From positions 1 to 64,000 of the forward strand of contig NW_026016783.1 in the NCBI RefSeq assembly GCF_020379485.1: 64,000 nt of DNA, written 5' to 3'. A program made the translations under genes and the position numbers. This DNA is from Brassica napus (Eukaryota; Streptophyta; Magnoliopsida; Brassicales; Brassicaceae). The notes beneath the pieces are model-generated. The model worked only from the letters and a program-made list of their open reading frames with translations, ran no database searches and was not told where the DNA came from. This document shows positions 58,126 to 64,000 of this stretch, one piece after another (the first letter of the stretch is position 1; every line of letters begins with the position of its first letter).

Positions 58126-61100
58126 ATGATCTACGTGTTTAAGACTATCCGACCACTATCTTCAACAACTGTCTCTTTCTTGTCACCTCGGTGTAGAACT
58201 GGCAACAACGTTACCGGACTTAGTTTTGCGACCGCTTCTGACCAGCAAAAGATGGATAAGAAGCCTGAAAATCCAAACGAGAAAACCGGGTTTGTCTTGT
58301 CCACTTTGTATGTGTAATAGCGTTTGGAAGTTATTTTAATGTTTTTGCTCCATTATCTTTTGATGAAAATGGAGCAGGGACGTGATCATGTCGCATTCGT
58401 TTGGAGAAGGGTACGCAACGAGGTCTGATGAAGAAGGGTTTGGAGGAACCTATGGAGGAAATCAAACTTTCCAAAAGGACAACAATGATAAGGTCCATGA
58501 GAACCCCCCTGGTAATTTCACAACACTTTATTTTTTTTTTTTGACAAACAAACATTGCATTAATCAAATTGGGTTTACCTCCCACTAGAGGAGTTCATTA
58601 CAAACATAGCCAAGGCTGATTTTGCCACAGAATCAGCTTCAGCGTTAAGGCTCCTAGGGATGAAATCGAAGGATATTACATCAAAGAGAGAAACAAAGTG
58701 ATAGATATCAAACATGATACCGAACAGTTCAGGTTGAGACCCTCCCGTCTTCAAGAGTTTGATTAGAGATTGGGAATCCGACAGAACCGCTAGGGATCGG
58801 ACGTTTGAATAAACGGCAAGTGAAACCGCGCGATGGACAGCAATGGCTTCCGCCATTAAAGCTGATGAAACATGGCTGTGAGCTTCGGACACATTGTGAA
58901 GGGACCGAGTACTATCGCCAGAGAAAATGCCCCCTATACCACACTCTCCAGAGTTTGCATTCCAAGCAGCGTCAACTTTACAAATCAGTATGTCAGGTTG
59001 GATCGTCGGAGGAAGGTAAATGGGGCGGGGCCTAGATAGATTTTGATAGGTGTTGCTAGGAGGTTCCACATTGTTCCCTACCTGAGCATCACTCCATTCT
59101 TTAGCATCTTTAATGCTTTTAAGGACTATCTCTTGGGCTGTGAAGGCTCTGTTTTCAAAAACTAACTTATTTCTTGCTTTCCATAAGTTCCACATTACCC
59201 ATGGCCATAGTGGAAAACTCAGCCCAGTCGGTGGTAGTGGAATGTAATTCACGCCACTCTTGATCAGCTCCGCCACGAAGGATATAGTATTGACGGGTAG
59301 TTGGGTTGTTGGGATTTGACTCCATACTTCCTCCGCAAGAGAGCACTTGAGGAAAACGTGTAGATCATCTTCGTGTATACCACACTTTTTGCAGTTGAAG
59401 CTCGGGAATCCTCGTCTCTCCAGGTTAGAACTGACAGGTATCGCCCTCTTGATAACTCTCCATAAAAAGTCCTTTAACTTGGGACTTGTTTTAAGGTTCC
59501 AGATATCCCTTAACCAGTGAACAGGGTCGCTTGCGCCGATAACAGCCTTATCAAAGGTCATTCCCAATCCGTAGCCTGTTTTTGTTGAGTATTCACCCGA
59601 TTTCTCTGGAAGCCAAGTCAAAGTATCTGAGGCTTGTGTCGAGCTGGTTTTTATCCTCAAAATAGAGTCCTCATACTGAGGAAGGACGCTTCTGATTTTC
59701 TCCAAGTCCCACTGATTGGAGAGCGGGCACTGAAGGTCTTTGACTTTCATGAATTGCGAAGTCGAATTCGGGGGACCCATTGGCTGGCAGGGAGCGTCAA
59801 AGGAGAGCCAAGGATCGTCCCACAACCGGATAGTCTCACCATCTCCCACTGCCCAGCTAACTCCTTTTCGCAGAATCTCTCTTCCCGCAAATATACTTCT
59901 CCAACCGTGCGAAGCTGTAGATGGAATAGGGCAATCCAAGAAGGAATAGTTCCGAGAATACTTACCCATCAAGACTCTAGCAAGCAGTGACTGTGGGTCT
60001 TTGATCAGTCTCCATCCAATTTTGGCCAGCAGCGAGTCGTTGAAAGTTTCGATGTCTCTAAACCCAAGACCTCCAGCATACTTGGGTAAGGCCATTGTCT
60101 CCCAAGAAACCCAGCACATCTTCCTCTTTTCGGGGACTGTATCCCACCAAAAGCGAGTAAGTATCGACTGTATTTGATTACACAGCGACCTCGGGAGTTT
60201 AAAGCACGACATAGCATAACATGGCATAGCAGCTAAGACCGACTTGAGCATAATCTGTTTTCCTGCGTCTGAGAGAAACTTTGCCGTCCAGCTGTGTGCT
60301 TTTTGCCTTATCCGGTCCATGATAGATGCAAAGATGTCTCTCTTTCTGCGCCCGAATTGCTCGGGTAGGCCAAGATATTTACCAACCCCTCCCTCCAAAG
60401 AAATCGCCATGGTTTCTTTGACTCTAGCACGGACACAGGCTGGTGTTTTTGCAGAAAACGTAATAGCTGATTTCTGCGGATTAATCTTCTGGCCCGAGAC
60501 TGCTTCGTAGGTAGATATAATTTTCATTAGAGCCGAGACGCAAGACGGTTTAGATTTGCAGAAAAACATAGTGTCATCAGCGAAGAGCAGGTGGTTGACT
60601 GGTGGGCTGTTTCGAGACACCTTAACTCCCGTAAGAGACCCATCTGCCTGTCCCTTGGCACACAAGGCCGATAAGACTTCGGTACATAATATAAATATGT
60701 AGGGTGACAGTGGGTCGCCTTGTCTGAGCCCTCGTGATGGTCGGACAGAGCCTTGAGGTGCTCCATTGATCAGGAAGGAATAGGATACAGACTCAATACA
60801 ACTCATGATCCATGAGATCCAAACTGCATCAAATCCGAGCAGCTCAAGCACCTCCCTTATGAAACTCCACTCGATCCTATCATACGCCTTGCTCATGTCT
60901 GTTTTAACAGCCATGGTACATCGTTTCTTCGCCTCCGAAGTCTTTAGATAGTGTAGAGTTTCATGGGTGATGAGGACGTTGTCCGAGATTGCTCGTCCCG
61001 CTACAAAGGCTGATTGCGTATTGGAGATGAGTAGAGGCAGCAGCGGTTTAAGTCTCCGGGTAAGAATCTTTGCAATGATCTTGTAGTGAGTATTTCAGAG

Positions 61101-62024
61101 AGCAATTGGGCGATACTCAGCAACTGATCTTGCGCCCGTGACTTTAGGAATAAGCCTGACGTGTGTTTCATTTTGCCGCGGGTGTAGTCTGTTCGAAGTG
61201 AAGAACTCCCTGACATCTTTTGTTACATCCCGACCCACAATGTGCCAGTATGATTGGTAGAAGGTAGCGGAGAACCCGTCTGGTCCCGGGGCCTTGCCTC
61301 CATTGATAGATTTCATTGCCTCCTTAATTTCCGAATCACTCGGTATTGCTGTAAGCATAGAGTTCATTTCCGGGGTCACCTTCCTAGTGAGCAGTCCGTG
61401 AATCTGGGTGAAGGAGTTGTTATCATTTGATGTAAAAATCTGAGTGAAGTATGTAGAGATCACTCGGGCAATCTCATGTTCCTCGTACACTACTCCTCCA
61501 TGTTCATCTTCTAAGACCGGAATAGTATTGATTGTTCGTCGTGCTCTGGTCGCTGCATGAAAGAAGCCCGTATTCCTATCTCCTTGCTTGAGCCATTGAA
61601 TTCGACTCCTTTGATGCCAGAACTGTTCTTCGGCCTGGTAAGCTTGACGTAACTCAGCATTAATTGTCTCGATCAGGATGGGATCAGGAGCAGAGCTTGA
61701 GAGAGCAGACTCTAGCGCCTCTTGGTTACGTTTAATAGCTAGGTTGTTTTGCTGCTGCTGTTCCTTAGCCCATTGAATTATGCTTCGTCGAACCGCATTC
61801 AACTTACTAATAACAGAATCGAGGGGGGAGGAGTTCCAGGTCGTAGCAACAAGCTGTGTGACCTCTTCATACACAACACTTTATTATATGTACAATACAA
61901 GTAAATATCTCTTAATCGATGGTGATTGTTTACGATTGTGTATGTATTTTCATTTTGGGAAGATTACGACACAACTCAAGGTAGCGAAGCCAAGGAGGAG
62001 GAGAAAGTTAGGAACCAGACGTAA
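58126..62024 (+). CDS. small LEA-like protein, probably organellar
   Basis: Three exons, 58126-58289, 58378-58511 and 61963-62024, with GT-AG borders and matching phases, sum to 360 nt and 119 residues. The N-terminus (MIYVFKTIRPLSSTTVSFLS with arginines and serines) looks like a mitochondrial or plastid presequence. The rest is hydrophilic and rich in Gly, Lys, Asp and Glu: KKPENPNEKTG, SHSFGEGYATRSDEEGFGGT, YGGNQTFQKDN, DTTQGSEAKEEEKVRNQT. This composition is typical of LEA proteins, thought to protect cells during drying. By order after SDH1-1 and by memory of the sequence it corresponds to AT5G66780. Intron 2 is 3.45 kb because a LINE lies in it (58533-61871). Its splice sites are intact, so the gene may still be expressed. 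Confidence 0.8.
58533..61871 (-). mobile_element. 5'-truncated LINE in intron 2 of LEA-like gene
   Basis: The 14-bp duplication CACAACACTTTATT lies at 58519-58532 and 61872-61885. Next to the left copy is a T run, the poly(A) tail on the minus strand, preceded on that strand by TGTTTGTC. The 3.3-kb body covers ORF2 from just before the reverse transcriptase to its end. ORF1 and the endonuclease are missing, so it was truncated on insertion. Confidence 0.93.
58575..61874 (-). pseudogene. LINE ORF2: reverse transcriptase, zinc-binding and RNase H domains, one stop
   Basis: One reading frame spans 61874 down to 58575 with a single in-frame TGA at about 61095, in YRPIAL*NTHYKIIAKIL, where the family has cysteine (TGC). 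Upstream it has GGKAPGPDGFSATFYQ and LIPKV. Downstream are AVKTDMSKAYDRIEW, GLRQGDPLSPYIF, LLFADDTMFF (catalytic aspartates present) and SGQKINPQKS. The zinc-binding segment follows (WNLKTSPKLKDFLWRV, CKKCGIHEDDLHVFLKC). A C-terminal RNase H domain has KVDAAWN, MAEAIAVHRA and LSDSQSLIKLL. The few defects indicate a fairly young copy. Confidence 0.93.
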
Positions 62025-62365
62025 ACAATTTTCGTTTTGCTTTTCTATTTAATTTTATAATAAATAAAATCAAACTTGTGCTATGTAGATTCTTGCTCAA
62101 GCTTTCTATTGTGTTTTTGGACCCGGTAATTTTGGTTTTTATTTTTATTTTTGTTACCATCATCACTGAGTTATATCAGTAAGACTAGGACACTTGTTTA
62201 TCCATGGCATATGTAATTAACTCACTCGTACTGATCCTTCTCAACTGAGCGGGGCTCATGCATGCCACCCGAATGTCTACACGTGTAGTCGCCTCTTATC
62301 TTGTTTGGCCTGTAATGAAAATTCATAAATAGATGTACACGCCTTTCACAATTCATACACAAATC
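62025..62365. other. 3' region of LEA-like gene, nothing else recognised
   Basis: Probably contains the 3' untranslated region (AATAAATAAAAT near 62061 is a possible poly(A) signal). No further gene seen. Confidence 0.45.
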
Positions 62366-63168
62366 TAAGGGTGTCAGAATGGATAAACCCAATCCATAAT
62401 CCAAATGGGTTTACTGTTAATGGATCATGGATCAATCTAATCTATTTAATATAAATAAGTTAGATGTGTTGAATTGTTCCATAACCATTGAATTAAATAG
62501 GTTAGATGAGTTAATGGTTGATCCATCAACCCAACATCTTTATAATGATTTATTTTTAAGTTAAGACTAAGTTGATCGAAATGAGAAAACGTTTTTTTGT
62601 AGTTTTGGTGAAAAACACGTTTTTTGCGATTTAGGCAGGAAACCACGTTTTTGCAGGAAAACGAGTTTTTGCAGTTTTGGCGGGAAAACACGTTTCGTAG
62701 TTTTAGCGGAAAATGTGTTTTTGCGGTTTTAGCAGAAAAACATATTTTTGGGTAAAACGTGTTTTTGCAGGAAACACGTTTTTGCGGGAAAACGTAGTTT
62801 TGCAGGAAAACGACTTTTACAGTTTTGGCGGGAAAATGAATTTTGGGAGGGGGGAGGGGTTTGGCGGGAAACATATTTTTGTGAATTTTAGCAGAAAACG
62901 CATTTTACCGAATAAATGATTGAACTTTAGAGAAACTTATGATTTCCCAATTCTATCAAACCTTAGAATTGGGTGGTTTACTCATGTTTTTTTTATTTGA
63001 AAACCAAATAGGTCAGAGTTGACCCAACCCAATAAATCCATTAACTTGTTAACCCATTAACCTATTAACCCATTAACCTATTGAATCAAAAATAATCAGT
63101 TCATTTGGGTTAATGGATCAACTTGGGTTGAGTCAACCCATAGATCATGACCCATTTTGACATCCCTA
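62366..63168. mobile_element. non-autonomous hAT element with internal minisatellite
   Basis: The left end is TAAGGGTGTCAGAATGG and the right end is the inverse of TAGGGATGTCAAAATGG. The flanks CACAAATC and GACAAATC form a 7-of-8 target duplication. Subterminal zones contain many GGGTTAATGGATCA/AACCCATTAACC motifs in opposite orientation. There is no transposase. The 803-bp element has a GC-skewed minisatellite in its centre. Confidence 0.75.
62588..62905. repeat. short-unit minisatellite (GCGGGAAAAC-ACGTTTTTGC)
   Basis: About a dozen degenerate copies of a unit of 18-28 bp built from GGAAAACACG, TTTTTGCAG and TTTTGGCG. The minus-strand frame over it (KTVKVVFLQNYVFP, SAKTAKTHFP) is only the translation of the repeat and not a gene. 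Confidence 0.75.
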
Positions 63169-63285
63169 GACAAATCTTGGTTTTATTTTATAAACTGATA
63201 AGCGTTTTAAACCCAAGTAAAACAATGAATCTACTGTATACATTTTTACCGGCGGTTATGTAAATGTCAATCACTCAAATGTCAC

Positions 63286-64000
63286 GTTACGGGTGAGCAA
63301 TTTGAACCAAATAGTAAAATACTTGAATGGGTATTAAACTAGGAGAGATTAGATATCTAAACTTGAACGGGAAATATCCGAATTCGAATGAATATACGAA
63401 GATAACCGAATATATGAATATTTAATTTTACATTTCTAGTTTACTTTTTTAATTTTATTCAAAATATTTATATTAATGATGTACTTGGATCAAAATCAGA
63501 TAATACATATAATTATGGGCAAAATCATTTGCTACTCACTTAAAATATAAATTAAACTCTTGTTTTTTATATTAATAAAAGTTACATCCAAAATTTTAAA
63601 ACAACAACTAAATTAGCATTTTTATGATTTAAAGTTTTATCTTTAAACCTATTAATAATTTAATCTATTAAAAATTAGAAAACTAGTTAAGTTAAAAAGT
63701 ATATATTTCAAATACAAAAAACTTAGACAGTGAAAAATTTAATTTTTTTTTAAAAATCTAAATATTCGAAACTGACCCAAAATAAGAGCATTTCCATCCC
63801 CACTCCATAATTTACTGCAAAATGAAGTGGAAAATAGAATAGTGAAGAAACAAAAAAGTGATTACTCCATAAATGGAGAGATTTTTTATTTTTTGTTTAT
63901 ACTCCATTTTCCACTCTATTTTCGGAGTAAATTATGAAGTGGGGATGGAGATGCCCTAACCAAACCCGATCCGAAATGTAGAAATATCCTAACGATTTCT
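63286..64000 (-). repeat. second copy of the GGGTGAGC repeat family, running off the window
   Basis: It starts ACGGGTGAGCAATTTGAACC and contains, in inverse order, the motif series of the repeat at 43143-43545 (CCAAAATTTTAAAAC, AAATCATTTGCTACTCACTT, AATCTAAATATTCGAA, AACCCGATCCGAA). It is interrupted by the MITE at 63786-63956 and continues past the window end. Confidence 0.6.
63786..63956. mobile_element. Tourist-like MITE
   Basis: Near-perfect hairpin of 171 bp. The left arm begins GAGCATTTCCATCCCCACTC, and the right arm ends with the inverse of GGGCATCTCCATCCCCACTT. TAA is duplicated at 63783-63785 and 63957-63959. Same general type as the MITE at 57612, though cores differ. Confidence 0.85.

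Noticed and set aside
62446..62874. 142-codon minus-strand frame rich in FPAKT-type repeats
   Set aside because: It is the translation of a minisatellite inside a hAT element.

Overview
The window is nuclear DNA from a crucifer, most likely Brassica or a close Brassiceae relative. The clues are AT-rich intergenic DNA, short GT-AG introns, plant LINE, hAT, Helitron and LTR elements, and gene order. From left to right, the recognisable genes and gene relics match, from my memory of the Arabidopsis map, AT5G66650 (MCU), AT5G66680 (DGL1/OST48), AT5G66700 (ATHB53), AT5G66720 (PP2C), AT5G66730 (IDD1), AT5G66740 (DUF620), AT5G66760 (SDH1-1) and AT5G66780 (small LEA-like protein). AT5G66690, 66710, 66750 (DDM1) and 66770 are not seen. 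This is what a heavily fractionated copy of a triplicated Brassica segment should look like.

Layout. 1-2106: degraded DNA with a LINE relic. 2107-15110: about 13 kb of a ~350-bp satellite in some 36 direct units and one inverted end unit, organised in higher-order 6-unit and 4-unit blocks, with Helitron-like 3' termini at its left edge and inside it. 15110-20220: an orphan exon, MITEs and a 5'-inverted LINE. 20221-21275: intact two-exon mitochondrial calcium uniporter gene (minus). 22711-26614: two retroposons. 26727-27752: broken DGL1. 28987-30504: a Helitron. 35379-36401: intact ATHB53-like HD-Zip I gene. 36640-37289: PP2C relic. 38297-38692: an IDD1 copy whose middle is deleted in frame, leaving one zinc finger and the C-terminal motif. 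41587-42871: intact DUF620 gene.

43625-56829: an SDH1 pseudogene stretched over 13 kb by insertions. These are a small hAT element with a Helitron nested in it, a complete 4.97-kb hAT element with an apparently intact three-exon transposase gene, and a 3.27-kb LTR element without recognisable gag or pol. 58126-62024: an intact small LEA-like gene with a 3.3-kb LINE in its second intron. 62366-64000: another non-autonomous hAT element with an internal minisatellite, and a MITE inside an older repeat.

The genes are housekeeping or regulatory genes of unrelated pathways and do not form a functional cluster. The main interest lies in genome dynamics: higher-order satellite structure, multiply interrupted pseudogenes, a possibly active hAT element, a possible IDD microprotein, and at least nine tiny poly(A) insertions with long target duplications that look like extremely truncated retropositions.
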